From contig DASXOB010000006.1 in the NCBI GenBank assembly GCA_036494545.1, positions 62,001-126,000 on the forward strand: a stretch of 64,000 nucleotides of DNA, given 5' to 3'. A program made the position numbers and the translations under genes. The notes under the pieces are model-generated. The model did no database searches and was not told the origin of the DNA. It saw only the letters and a program-made list of their open reading frames with translations. Position 1 is the stretch's first letter, and each line of letters starts with the position of its first letter. Of this stretch, positions 16,232-24,782 are shown one piece after another. The DNA is from JAICXG01 sp036494545 (lineage in GTDB: Bacteria; Verrucomicrobiota; Verrucomicrobiia; Chthoniobacterales; UBA10450).

Positions 16232-17223
16232 TGCGAGATCGCACCGAGATGGCGTCGAATTTGTTCTGCCGCGCCTTCGGTTGTGCTTAATGGGATGACC
16301 GGCGTTTCGCGATGAAGCAGGAATTCGCGACCGGCGGCGCGGATTTCGGAAAACGTGTTCTTGTAGCTGGTGCGCAGCGCGCGGCTGCTGGTATCGACTT
16401 CCAACTGACGCGTGCCATCGCCGCAAACGAGCGGACCGGCGTCAGGCAATTCCGCTTCGAGCGGATCGTGAATGAAGGCAAAGAGCACGTCGTTGTGTTG
16501 CGCGATACGAGTGAGCAGATCGCGTGTGTTCTCATCATTCCCAAAACCGTCGCTGATGATCAGGATAAGAACGTCGTGTTTCGCCAGGTGTTCGCAGCGA
16601 CGCAGCGCTTCATTGAACTGCGGGGGATTCGAGCGGATTCCCGCGTCGAGCGAAAGGGCATGATTCTGTTCGATCACCGCCTGAAGGATTCGCATGACGG
16701 TGGCGCGGCTGCGTTGCGGACGAATCTCTTCAATCTGCGTGTCGTTAAAGACGAGCACGCCGATGCGATCGTTTTGCGAAATAACGCGCCACGCAGCGAG
16801 CGCCGCAGTTTCGGCCGCGGTAACCGATTTCAGGTTGCGGACGCTGCCGAAGAACATTGTGATTCGCTGATCGACCAACAACAGAACGCTGCGCTCGCGT
16901 TCCTCGGTGAAGACGCGCGTGTGAGTCTTGCGCGTGCGCGCTGTGACCTTCCAATCGATCTGGCGAATGTCGTCGCCCATCTGGTAGCGACGGATTTCGT
17001 CGAAGTTCAGGCCGCGACCGCGCAATCGCGAAGCATGACGCCCGGCGAGAATGGAATGAAGCGGTTGATTCGGAAGGAAAGTGAAGCCGCGCGCCTTGAA
17101 TTGCAGTCGAACGAGGTTGTCGAGATTGGCGTACACGCCGGGTGTCGAAAATTTCTCGTCCTTCGTCCTCGAGCCTTCCGAGGACGAACCCTTCCGAATG
17201 CTCGGGAGAATTGCTTCATTCAT
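16228..17223 (-). CDS. DUF58 domain protein (MoxR-associated)
   Basis: This 331-residue cytoplasmic protein contains the DUF58 signature GRGLNFDEIRRYQMGDDIRQIDWKVTART in a distinctly basic context, followed by a VWA-like fold (SVLLLVDQRITMFFGS, DVLILIISDGFG). DUF58 proteins are partners of MoxR ATPases and Bat proteins. A 10-bp perfect hairpin with a CGTCCTCG arm lies inside its N-terminal codons (17162-17188), where the coded residues (SSSEGSRTKDEK) look like a non-conserved insertion. The spacing to moxR is 88 bp and carries a second copy of the same arm sequence. Confidence 0.85.
   Translation of the reverse strand: MNEAILPSIRKGSSSEGSRTKDEKFSTPGVYANLDNLVRLQFKARGFTFLPNQPLHSILAGRHASRLRGRGLNFDEIRRYQMGDDIRQIDWKVTARTRKTHTRVFTEERERSVLLLVDQRITMFFGSVRNLKSVTAAETAALAAWRVISQNDRIGVLVFNDTQIEEIRPQRSRATVMRILQAVIEQNHALSLDAGIRSNPPQFNEALRRCEHLAKHDVLILIISDGFGNDENTRDLLTRIAQHNDVLFAFIHDPLEAELPDAGPLVCGDGTRQLEVDTSSRALRTSYKNTFSEIRAAGREFLLHRETPVIPLSTTEGAAEQIRRHLGAISQ
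17162..17188. repeat. Hairpin A: 10-bp stem, 7-nt loop, TTCGTCCTCG arms
   Basis: Arms 17162-17171 and 17179-17188 are perfect reverse complements. Related arms (GTCGTCCT/AGGACGAC) occur at 17252-17259 and 17297-17304, between moxR and DUF58, and TCGTCCTCGA/TCGAGGACGA at 18301-18332 upstream of moxR. They look like a local family of palindromic (REP-like) repeats. Confidence 0.7.
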
Positions 17224-17311
17224 TTCTCAAAGGGACTTTTCCTTTTTCGTGGTCGTCCTTGTGCTCGCGCTCGATGGGCATTGTTTTTCGAGGACGAGGA
17301 CGACATGAATG

Positions 17312-18277
17312 TTACGGCACAGCAACCAGCTTCGCGATATCGTCGAGAACGTTGTCCGCGCTTTTGCCTTCGGCGTTGGCTTCGTAGCTCAGGATCAGAC
17401 GATGCCGCAGGCATGGATGCAGCACGGCGCGGACATCATCGGGTGTGATGATATCGCGACCATCGAGCCAGGCGTGCGCGCGTGAGCAGCGATCGAGCGC
17501 GAGCGTGCCGCGCGGGCTCGCTCCGACGTGAATGCATTTCGCCAGGTCCGCGTTGTAATCTCCCGGTCGTCGCGTCGCGGCAATGAGCGCGACCATATAC
17601 TTCTCGATCGTGTCGGAAACCTCCACGGCCAGAACTTCCTTGCGCGCATCGAGCACAACCTGCGCGGGAATCTGTTTGTTGTCGTTAGGCGCGCGGCCGG
17701 CATCCTCGTTCCGGACGAGATCGAGAATTCTCCGCTCGTCCGCGTCGGTCGAATAACTAACGAACACATGGAGAAGAAAGCGATCTGTCTGCGCTTCGGG
17801 CAGGGGATAGGTGCCTTCCTGTTCGATTGGATTTTGCGTTGCGAGCACAAGAAAAAGCTCCGGGAGTTTGTGAGTCATTCCGGCAACCGTAACTTGCCGT
17901 TCTTCCATCGCTTCCAGCAGTGCGGCCTGTGCTTTCGCCGGTGCGCGATTGATTTCGTCGGCGAGAATGAGGTTTCCGAAAATCGGGCCTTCCTGGAACT
18001 GGAACTTCCCGCCTGCCGCTTCGCCAAGATAAATCTCTGTGCCGGTTATATCGCTCGGCAACAAATCGGGTGTGAATTGAATGCGACTGAATTTCGATTC
18101 GAGATTTTTCCCGAGCGTCTTGATCGTGCGCGTCTTGGCCAAACCCGGAAGGCCTTCCATCAGAATGTGACCATTCGCGAGTAGCGCGATTAATAACTGA
18201 TCGATCACATCGGTCTGTCCGATGATGTCGGCCGCGATGCGCTGCTTAAGCTCGAGAATCTGTTCGCGCGCCGTCAT
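17312..18277 (-). CDS. moxR: MoxR-family AAA+ ATPase
   Basis: This 321-residue ATPase has Walker A GLPGLAKT near residue 46, Walker B LILADEINRAP, a sensor region LATQNPIEQEGTYPLPEAQTDRF and a C-terminal lid. MoxR proteins are chaperone-like ATPases thought to remodel or load cofactors into partner proteins, typically with DUF58 and VWA proteins encoded downstream, exactly as here. The start at 18277 (MTAREQILELKQR) is chosen because the upstream extension runs through the hairpin at 18301-18332. Confidence 0.92.
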   Translation of the reverse strand: MTAREQILELKQRIAADIIGQTDVIDQLLIALLANGHILMEGLPGLAKTRTIKTLGKNLESKFSRIQFTPDLLPSDITGTEIYLGEAAGGKFQFQEGPIFGNLILADEINRAPAKAQAALLEAMEERQVTVAGMTHKLPELFLVLATQNPIEQEGTYPLPEAQTDRFLLHVFVSYSTDADERRILDLVRNEDAGRAPNDNKQIPAQVVLDARKEVLAVEVSDTIEKYMVALIAATRRPGDYNADLAKCIHVGASPRGTLALDRCSRAHAWLDGRDIITPDDVRAVLHPCLRHRLILSYEANAEGKSADNVLDDIAKLVAVP

Positions 18278-18300
18278 GCCACCAATTCCCTCCTCGTCTT

Positions 18301-18332
18301 TCGTCCTCGAAACTTGTTGGAATCGAGGACGA
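18301..18332. repeat. Hairpin C: 10-bp stem between arylsulfatase and moxR
   Basis: Arms TCGTCCTCGA (18301-18310) and TCGAGGACGA (18323-18332) flank a 12-nt loop. It shares its arm sequence with the hairpin at 17162-17188. It lies in the 68-bp gap between the arylsulfatase stop and the moxR start, so it could end or attenuate read-through, though no T-run follows. Confidence 0.6.
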
Positions 18333-18345
18333 CGGACGAGCACGA

Positions 18346-19902
18346 TTATTTGTTCGCCGACTGCTGTTCCGACATCTTCTTCATCACTTCATCGAGGTTG
18401 AAGCTGGCGGGCTTCTGGCGTGGCGGGAATTCCTTAAAGCTTGCCAGCCATTGCGCGGCGGCGGCTTGCGCCGGGACGAGCAAGAACGACCGCTTCGCCT
18501 GCCAATCACCTTTGTAGATCGAATCGTTGCTGCGCTCGAATGGATCGGACCTCAGGTTGTAGAGGTTGGGCGCTCGTAGTTTGGTGAACTGGCCTTGCCA
18601 GACACTTATCGGCGTTATCGGTCCGACCTCGGCATGTTGTTCCATAAAGGCGGCCTTCCAGTTTCCGACGCGAATTGCCATCAGGTCGCCGTCGTCACTC
18701 CAATAGAGGAATTCCTTGCGCGGTGATTCTTTCACGTCGCCGTTGAGGAAGGGCATCAAGTTATAGCCATCGAGATGAACCTTGAAACTCTTACCGTTGG
18801 CGCTGTAACCCTTGAGCACCTTTGCGACCAAATCCGGCTCGCCCGCGGCTGCGGCGAAAGTGGGAACAAGATCTTCGTGGGCGCAGATGTCGTTAATGAC
18901 CTCGCCGGGCTTGATCACGCCGGGCCAGCGGATGCACATGGGCACGCGGAACGCGCCCTCCCAATTGGTGGCTTTCTCGCCCTTGAAGGGTGTGGTGCCG
19001 CCGTCGGGCCAGGTGAAGACTTCGGCGCCGTTGTCTGTCGTGTAGACTACGATCGTGTTATCCGCGATGCCGAGGTCCTCCAGCTTCTTCAACAGTTGCC
19101 CGACCATGCCATCATGTTCGACCATGCCGTCGGGATAGATGCCCAGGCCGGTCTTGCCCTCGCTCTGGGGCTTGAGGTGGGTGAAAATGTGCATGCGGGT
19201 CGAGTTGAAGTAGCAAAAGAACGGCTTGTTCGCTTTGTGCTGGCGATCCATAAAATCCAGCGCCGCCGCGAGAAACTCTTCGTCGACCGTTTCCATCCGC
19301 TTCTTCGTGAGGGGACCTGTGTCTTCGATCTTGCCGTCTGCGGTACATTTGAGGACGCCGCGTGGGCCGAACTTCTTTTTGAATTCCGGATTCTTTGGGT
19401 AGTCGGGATTCTCCGGTTCTTCCTCCGCGTTGAGGTGATACAGATTGCCGAAGAACTCATCGAAGCCATGATTTGTCGGCAGGAATTCGTCCTTATCTCC
19501 CAGATGGTTCTTGCCAAACTGCCCGGTGGCATAACCCAGTTGCTTCAGGAATTCGGCGACGGTTGGGTCTTTCGCGCTCAATCCAACATCTGCCCCGGGC
19601 AAACCAACCTTCGTTAGGCCGGTCCGGATTGGCGATTGCCCGGTGATAAACGCCGCGCGACCCGCGGTGCAACTTTGCTGACCGTACCAATCGGTAAAGC
19701 GCGCTCCCTCGGTCGCGATGCGGTCAATGTTTGGAGTTTTGTAACCCATGATCCCGCTGTTGTAACAACTGGGGTTAAACCATCCGATGTCGTCACCCAT
19801 GATGACGAGGATGTTGGGTTTCTTTGCCTGCGCGAAAGCGTGGGCGTCAAGGAATAGACAAAGCGCAAAGCCGGAGATGATGCTGACGAGTTTTGTTTTC
19901 AT
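18346..19902 (-). CDS. Secreted arylsulfatase (type I sulfatase)
   Basis: The 518-residue protein has a signal peptide (MKTKLVSIISGFALCLFLDA) and the alkaline-phosphatase-fold sulfatase core. This includes the metal-site GDDIGW and PNIDRIATEGARFT, the formylglycine motif SCTAGR with Cys78 as the residue to be oxidised, and YTTDNGAEV further on. It hydrolyses sulfate esters in the periplasm or outside; the substrate is not deducible. A formylglycine-generating enzyme lies 2.9 kb upstream on the same strand (22803-24035) and could activate it. One motif copy (TCGTTAGG) lies at 19611. Confidence 0.92.
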   Translation of the reverse strand: MKTKLVSIISGFALCLFLDAHAFAQAKKPNILVIMGDDIGWFNPSCYNSGIMGYKTPNIDRIATEGARFTDWYGQQSCTAGRAAFITGQSPIRTGLTKVGLPGADVGLSAKDPTVAEFLKQLGYATGQFGKNHLGDKDEFLPTNHGFDEFFGNLYHLNAEEEPENPDYPKNPEFKKKFGPRGVLKCTADGKIEDTGPLTKKRMETVDEEFLAAALDFMDRQHKANKPFFCYFNSTRMHIFTHLKPQSEGKTGLGIYPDGMVEHDGMVGQLLKKLEDLGIADNTIVVYTTDNGAEVFTWPDGGTTPFKGEKATNWEGAFRVPMCIRWPGVIKPGEVINDICAHEDLVPTFAAAAGEPDLVAKVLKGYSANGKSFKVHLDGYNLMPFLNGDVKESPRKEFLYWSDDGDLMAIRVGNWKAAFMEQHAEVGPITPISVWQGQFTKLRAPNLYNLRSDPFERSNDSIYKGDWQAKRSFLLVPAQAAAAQWLASFKEFPPRQKPASFNLDEVMKKMSEQQSANK

Positions 19903-19953
19903 ACGGTTAGTATTCCGAATAGTTATTTTTCTGCGTTCTCTGTGAATCAGTTT

Positions 19954-22554
19954 TCATTTTCGATTGTTTGGGGTGGGTCCGCTCATACCTTCCGACGATT
20001 GAACGCTCTTTGTGGCCGTTAAACTAACGGACCAACGGTAATAAGGATTCGTGGGTGCGCGACGAAGGATCACCGTCATGATTTCTTGCCACCTTAGTTG
20101 GTCATGAGCTAACGCGTAAAGGCCGGCTTGGTAAAAATTAAGAAGAACATCGCGCTCGGCGTTCATTGCAGCAGTAAAGAGTTCGTCGGTATTGTGTAAC
20201 GATAGTGCGGAACGCTCCTCGATCATGAGAGATAGCGTTTTGCCGATGTCGCCAGGCGAAACCCAGGCTCCATACTCAATGCGCGGTCGATCGTCAGTCG
20301 TTGGTGGCGTGTTGCCAACATAACGTTGCAGCCCGGCGCGATCGGTCACATAAGTGGAAAGTAAGGCCGCTGAAGAGTTAATCCCGACTTCTCGCAGGGC
20401 CGTCGACACTGTGGGTTGAATGAACCGCGTGTCGATTCGGGCGAGATCGAGTTCAATCGGCTCGCGTGATCCTACAAGGAGCATCTCGTGCAACTCGGTG
20501 GTCCAGAGCGTGACGTAAGGAAAGGCGTCGAGAAAACTGCGCACGAGCGAACGCGTTTCTTCATTTTTCTGCGTGGACAGGGGCAACCACTGCGCGAACA
20601 AGCCATTTCGGTTGAGTCGGCGTGCGGCTAGTTCGTAAAAGTCGCTGGAATAAAGGTTCACTACGCCGGACGCGGATGGCGGAGGCGGTTCCAATGTGAT
20701 GACATCGTAGGATTCCCGATTGCGCAATAATTCGTGGCGTCCGTCACGAAGCCGCACTTCAAGCTGTCGATTTCTGCCGGCGCCGTAATTTCCGTTGAAG
20801 AAGGCGCTGCCCCGGACAACCGCCGGGAGAAGTTCTGCGCAAACGCGGCGTTCGAGATTTGGATAACGAAGCAAACTACCGGCCGTGATTCCAGTTCCGA
20901 ATCCAATGACAAGAACTGACTTTGGCTCGCCGTTGTGAATGATCAGGGGCAGAAGCGCCTGCAATCGCATGTAGCGCACTGAAGGCAGTGAATCCCCGGA
21001 ATTGGAAACGCCTTCGATATACAAGCGCCGAAATCGATTTTCGCCCGCGGGTTGTTCGATGATGGCGACAGTGCCGCCCGCGCTTGGTTCATGGAAAAGT
21101 AATCGCCCACCCCGCGAGGCCACGAGCAGGTTAGCCAGATGATTTGACGGAAGAAAAACTGCGGTGGCGAGAATGGCGACGGCGCAAACGCACACCGCCC
21201 AACGCAACTGCTGCCTAACGAGCTTACCCTGCGCGACAGAAATAAGGCCGATAACTGCGGCGCAAATCGCAAGTACTCCCAAGCTACGTTCAACGCCAAG
21301 CAATGGAATGAGAACAAACCCCGTTAGAATTGTTCCGGCAATTCCACCGGCGGTATTTAGTGCGATGACAGCGCCGCTATCGCGGCCCGGGGTAGATTCG
21401 CGGGCGCTGAGACGGAGCGCGAAAGGAAATGCCGCGCCGAGCAGGAATGTTGGCAGAAGAACAAAGAAAATCGCCGCCACGATAAAGCGCGCTTCGATGG
21501 CCAGCGCCTCGACATGGGTCAGCGTGAAAATGACAGTTGCCGCTTTTAGCTGCAGCGCGCCTAACCAGTTCCCGACAACGGCAATCCCTAGAAGTGCGCA
21601 GAGTGCGGCTCCGCTAATCAGCAATCCGAAATATGCCCACGGCTCGACCGCGCGGTCGGCCGCAGACGAAAAGCAGGCACTGCCAAGGACAAGGCCGGTC
21701 AAATAAACTGCAAGCACAACCGCAAAGGCGAACGTGCGCGTGTTTGTCCATTGCACGATCGCGTGCGACCAGGTGACCTCGTAACCAAGAGCTAGTCCGC
21801 CTGCGACCGCGTAAAGAACTAACGCGAGCCGATTGCGCTGCCCACGTTGACCGTAGGTAGCAAAGATCGGAGTCATTCTAGTCTTGCCATTTCTAGCGAG
21901 AACAAAGGCCATCAACGCCGCTGCGAGGTTCAAGGTAGCCGCCACGAGACCAGACATCCGCACACCGAAAGTGGGTATAAGAAAGAAGGGAGCGAGCAGG
22001 CATCCAGCGATAGCACCGGCCGTGTTCGTCGCATAAAGGCGTCCGCCCAAGTGGGCGAGTCGCCCCATTGAGGGAGTTAGGGTGCGAACCAGGACGGGCA
22101 GGGTTCCGCCCATAAAGAATGCAGGCAGACTAACGAGCGCAAATGGTAAAACCCACGCGATTAGTCCTGCCTTCTCTTCGACCAACACAAACCAGCGCGC
22201 GGCTGGAAACAACAACAATGTACTCGCCAGGCCACAACATGCTACGCCTGCCTCCAGACATCCATACAGAAACAAAGGACGTTCCGATAGATCCGCACGC
22301 TGGCCGAAAACATAATTTCCAAGCGCCAAGCCGGCGAAGAATGCACTTATACCTATGGTTGTTGCATAGACATCCGCGCCGACAACTAGAGTCAACTGTT
22401 TAACCCATAAGACTTCGTAAACAAGCGCTGCGCATCCTGAGACGAATGCGAGTAGTAGTGCCGTAACCAGCAACCCAGTTCGCGCGCCCTCAGCAGGCGG
22501 CAATCGAGCCTTTAGTCCCTTACCCTTTACCGCAAAACTCATCGACCTGCGCAT
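19954..22554 (-). CDS. Membrane spermidine-synthase-like fusion protein
   Basis: This 866-residue protein combines about a dozen or more membrane helices (for example LVTALLLAFVSGCAALVYEVLW, which is the typical start of this family) with a class I methyltransferase-fold domain near residues 480-680 (VLVIGFGTGITAGSLLRYP and SYDVITLEPPPPSASGVVNLYS). It ends in a hydrophilic stretch. Such fused MFS/spermidine-synthase proteins are widespread in environmental bacteria; whether they make polyamines is unproven. It sits between the sulfatase and FGE genes with no obvious functional link. Confidence 0.8.
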   Translation of the reverse strand: MRRSMSFAVKGKGLKARLPPAEGARTGLLVTALLLAFVSGCAALVYEVLWVKQLTLVVGADVYATTIGISAFFAGLALGNYVFGQRADLSERPLFLYGCLEAGVACCGLASTLLLFPAARWFVLVEEKAGLIAWVLPFALVSLPAFFMGGTLPVLVRTLTPSMGRLAHLGGRLYATNTAGAIAGCLLAPFFLIPTFGVRMSGLVAATLNLAAALMAFVLARNGKTRMTPIFATYGQRGQRNRLALVLYAVAGGLALGYEVTWSHAIVQWTNTRTFAFAVVLAVYLTGLVLGSACFSSAADRAVEPWAYFGLLISGAALCALLGIAVVGNWLGALQLKAATVIFTLTHVEALAIEARFIVAAIFFVLLPTFLLGAAFPFALRLSARESTPGRDSGAVIALNTAGGIAGTILTGFVLIPLLGVERSLGVLAICAAVIGLISVAQGKLVRQQLRWAVCVCAVAILATAVFLPSNHLANLLVASRGGRLLFHEPSAGGTVAIIEQPAGENRFRRLYIEGVSNSGDSLPSVRYMRLQALLPLIIHNGEPKSVLVIGFGTGITAGSLLRYPNLERRVCAELLPAVVRGSAFFNGNYGAGRNRQLEVRLRDGRHELLRNRESYDVITLEPPPPSASGVVNLYSSDFYELAARRLNRNGLFAQWLPLSTQKNEETRSLVRSFLDAFPYVTLWTTELHEMLLVGSREPIELDLARIDTRFIQPTVSTALREVGINSSAALLSTYVTDRAGLQRYVGNTPPTTDDRPRIEYGAWVSPGDIGKTLSLMIEERSALSLHNTDELFTAAMNAERDVLLNFYQAGLYALAHDQLRWQEIMTVILRRAPTNPYYRWSVSLTATKSVQSSEGMSGPTPNNRK

Positions 22555-22789
22555 TATTTTTCCAAGCCGCGTTTTTTAAAGGATTCGTCAATCGCCTTTT
22601 GGCGGAACTAATCAGTAACCCAGGAAGCAAAGCTGTCATGGTCGCGACAAGGCTCATGGCCAGTTTCACAGCGTCTTTTGAATCCAGGCTGAAATGGTGC
22701 TCGGGAAGGTAACGACGCGCATATCTTCCGAGCATTACGATACCAACGAGGCATCCGAACAAAACGACTGCGGTGAGGGCAGTAGTCAT
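22520..22789 (-). pseudogene. Truncated DUF4239 (bestrophin-like) N-terminal fragment
   Basis: The 89-codon frame has a hydrophobic segment (ALTAVVLFGCLVGIVMLGRYA), then the family-like stretch DAVKLAMSLVATMTALLPGLLISSAK. This is where full-length DUF4239 proteins (about 250 residues) continue with STQ-rich sequence and further helices. Instead the frame ends within 35 codons, overlapping the start of the spermidine-synthase-like gene. I read it as a 3'-truncated remnant, though a short functional protein cannot be excluded. Confidence 0.55.
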
Positions 22790-22802
22790 CGCGTGTTCCT
22801 CA

Positions 22803-24035
22803 CTAATACGAATGCACCGAGCCTGCCGACGGGCTGTCCGTTCCTGCGTTCATGACACAACGGAAACCGAGATGGTTAGTGCCGGTGTTGGGTTCGCCCT
22901 TGCCGCGTGTTCCTACAACGTAGCGCGAGCAATATTGAGGGTTGCAGAGAAAGGAGCCGCCTCGCTGGACTCGCTTATGCTCGTTAGGCTCAGCAGGATC
23001 AAAAGATGACTCAGGCCCCATCGGGTTGGCCGTGATGCCGCCGGCTGCGGCGAGTTGAGCATAGTAGTCTGGACGATACCAGTCGCTGCACCATTCCCAG
23101 ACGTTGCCCGCCATGTCGTATAGCCCATAGCCATTTGGCGGAAAACTTTTCGACGGCGAGAGACCGACGAACCCATCCTGGCCTGTATCTTTTATTGGGA
23201 ACTGGCCCTGCCAGGTGTTAGCCATCCATTTTCCGTTAGGTCGAAACTCATTGCCCCAGACATAGGTTTTGCCGGAAAGGCCGCCACGAGCGGCGAATTC
23301 AAACTCGGCTTCTGTTGGCAAGCGTTTACCCGCCCAGGCAGCATAAGCTTCGGCATCCGGGTAAGCGACTTGAACCACCGGATATTTTTCCCTCCCGGCA
23401 ATGCTGCTTGCCGGCCCGGCAGGATGGCGCCAGTTGGCCCCTTTCACATAGCTCCACCACTGATAGTGATCGTTTAATGAGACTTCATGATCGGGCGGAG
23501 CGAAGACAACGGATCCGGCAACCAGATTCTCTGCTGGTGCGTTAGGAAACTCCTCCTTTGTCGGCGTTCGCTCGGCGATTGTCATATAGCCGGTCGCTTT
23601 CACAAAGGCGGCAAATTGTTCGTTCGTGACAGCAGTCTCATCCATCCAAAAGCCGTTCACCCGGACGCGATGCACGGGTCCGGCATCGTTGGAAGCCATG
23701 GGCATTTCATCACTGCCGTGACCATTGACTGCGGCACCCATCGAGAATTCGCCGCCAGGAATCCAGACCATGCCCGAAGGACGGCTCTTTGATTTGGCAG
23801 TCGAGGCTACAATGGTCGAAGCGAATTTTCCCGGCACGGAGTCAATCGCGCGGGGTTCTGCGCCGGCAATCGAGGCTGGCAACAAGAGTGCAAGACTCGT
23901 GGTGACATGCGCAATGGCAGCGATGAATTTTCTGCCATCGAATGGTTTCGGAAAATATCCAGCCGCAGTCAGGTGCGCAGCCACGACGCGCGTAGCCGCG
24001 TGATCGACCGCTACGATTTGTTTGCTCGCAAACAT
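22803..24035 (-). CDS. Formylglycine-generating enzyme (sulfatase maturase, SUMF1 family)
   Basis: This 410-residue protein has an N-terminal export-like stretch (FIAAIAHVTTSLALLLPASIAGA) and the FGE-sulfatase domain: MVWIPGGEFSMGA, the mid-domain KRLPTEAEFEFAARGGL, YDMAGNVWEWCSDWY, and the catalytic end GGSFLCNPQYCSRY, which keeps both active-site cysteines. FGE oxidises the sulfatase Cys to formylglycine using oxygen and copper. It is encoded on the same strand as the sulfatase with the active-site CTAGR motif. An upstream site near 24091-24102 resembles the repeated 18-mer. Confidence 0.92.
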   Translation of the reverse strand: MFASKQIVAVDHAATRVVAAHLTAAGYFPKPFDGRKFIAAIAHVTTSLALLLPASIAGAEPRAIDSVPGKFASTIVASTAKSKSRPSGMVWIPGGEFSMGAAVNGHGSDEMPMASNDAGPVHRVRVNGFWMDETAVTNEQFAAFVKATGYMTIAERTPTKEEFPNAPAENLVAGSVVFAPPDHEVSLNDHYQWWSYVKGANWRHPAGPASSIAGREKYPVVQVAYPDAEAYAAWAGKRLPTEAEFEFAARGGLSGKTYVWGNEFRPNGKWMANTWQGQFPIKDTGQDGFVGLSPSKSFPPNGYGLYDMAGNVWEWCSDWYRPDYYAQLAAAGGITANPMGPESSFDPAEPNEHKRVQRGGSFLCNPQYCSRYVVGTRGKGEPNTGTNHLGFRCVMNAGTDSPSAGSVHSY

Positions 24036-24090
24036 GCTAGGTCAGGCAATGATGATGTGGGAAGATGCGCGACATTGCGGCAGAGTCTAG

Positions 24091-24102
24091 ATAGGACCTT
24101 GG
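24091..24102 (-). promoter_or_regulatory. Imperfect copy of the repeated upstream element
   Basis: ATAGGACCTTGG matches the core ATAGGACTTTGG of 4100-4117 and 12075-12092 with one change. It lies 56 bp upstream of the FGE start at 24035, the same orientation and distance class as the other two. It is weaker evidence than the exact pair. Confidence 0.35.
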
Positions 24103-24205
24103 ACCTGTGGAGACCTGGCTTTTGGGGCAGGCAAAGTGCTACCGGTCCGAGATTCAGCGAGGACGTTGAGCTTGCGTATGACTTCGTTCGAGCTGAACCT
24201 TGGGC

Positions 24206-24409
24206 ATGGCGGGACAAGGTTCGACTGGTAATGTCATCGCGGCGCTTTGCAGCTTTTTTATTCCTGGCCTGGGCCAGTTAATTCAGGGCCGGCTTTTCAT
24301 GGCGATCATTCAGTTCGTCCTCGCCGCACTCCTTTGGGTGGTTCTTCTCGGCTGGTTGATTCACCTCTGGTCGATTCTCGACGCGGCGCTCTGGAAGCCG
24401 CGTGCCTAA
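24206..24409 (+). CDS. Small two-helix membrane protein (TM2-like)
   Basis: The product has about 67 residues and two hydrophobic helices (VIAALCSFFIPGLGQLIQG and MAIIQFVLAALLWVVLLGWLI) joined by a short loop, as in small TM2-type proteins. The ATG at 24206 is preferred to a TTG at 24200. The stop TAA (24407-24409) is formed inside the iterated 8-mer at 24405-24412. The function is unknown. Confidence 0.6.
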   Translation: MAGQGSTGNVIAALCSFFIPGLGQLIQGRLFMAIIQFVLAALLWVVLLGWLIHLWSILDAALWKPRA

Positions 24410-24457
24410 CGATTTCCTTGACCGTGCGGCGTTTTATGGCCGCGTAATCTCGTTAGG
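24405..24457. terminator. Inverted pair of the 8-mer with nested stem between convergent genes
   Basis: CCTAACGA (24405-24412) and TCGTTAGG (24450-24457) face each other around a nested GCGGC/GCCGC stem (24426-24430, 24439-24443). The structure spans the 3' ends of the convergent genes 24206-24409 and 24434-24703. It could act as a two-way terminator; no clear T-run is present, so this is an inference. Confidence 0.4.
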
Positions 24458-24703
24458 CGAATTGGTCGCCTGAGGGGTGACTGAGTTCCCGCCAGTGGCG
24501 GGAAAGATGGATGGGGTGACGGTCGGCGCGACCGGCGACAGCGGTATCGGCTCACGCGGGCGATGTCGCACAATAGCCAATGGTCGCTCCGTTTCTTCCG
24601 TTTCGTAGAAAGCAAAGAAAAGCCCTCCGGTGGCGCAGACTCCAACGATCAGCAGGAGAACAAGGGAAGCGTCGAGGCGGAGCAGGCGGAGGGGCGAAAT
24701 CAT
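24434..24703 (-). CDS. Small single-pass membrane protein, unknown function
   Basis: The 89-residue frame begins with a basic/hydrophobic anchor (MISPLRLLRLDASLVLLLIV, then GVCATGGLFFAF) followed by a proline- and threonine-rich tail (RHRPREPIPLSPVAPTVTPS). It is probably anchored in the inner membrane with a periplasmic tail. I do not recognise a family. The tail contains Pro-Asn-Glu encoded by the iterated 8-mer at 24450. Confidence 0.45.
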   Translation of the reverse strand: MISPLRLLRLDASLVLLLIVGVCATGGLFFAFYETEETERPLAIVRHRPREPIPLSPVAPTVTPSIFPATGGNSVTPQATNSPNEITRP

Positions 24704-24782
24704 GGCTTCAGGCGGGTTTTCACACCATCATGAAGGGAGCAGGAAATGTTCCGACGCCTTCGGCAGCCGTGCGAAAGCGCGA

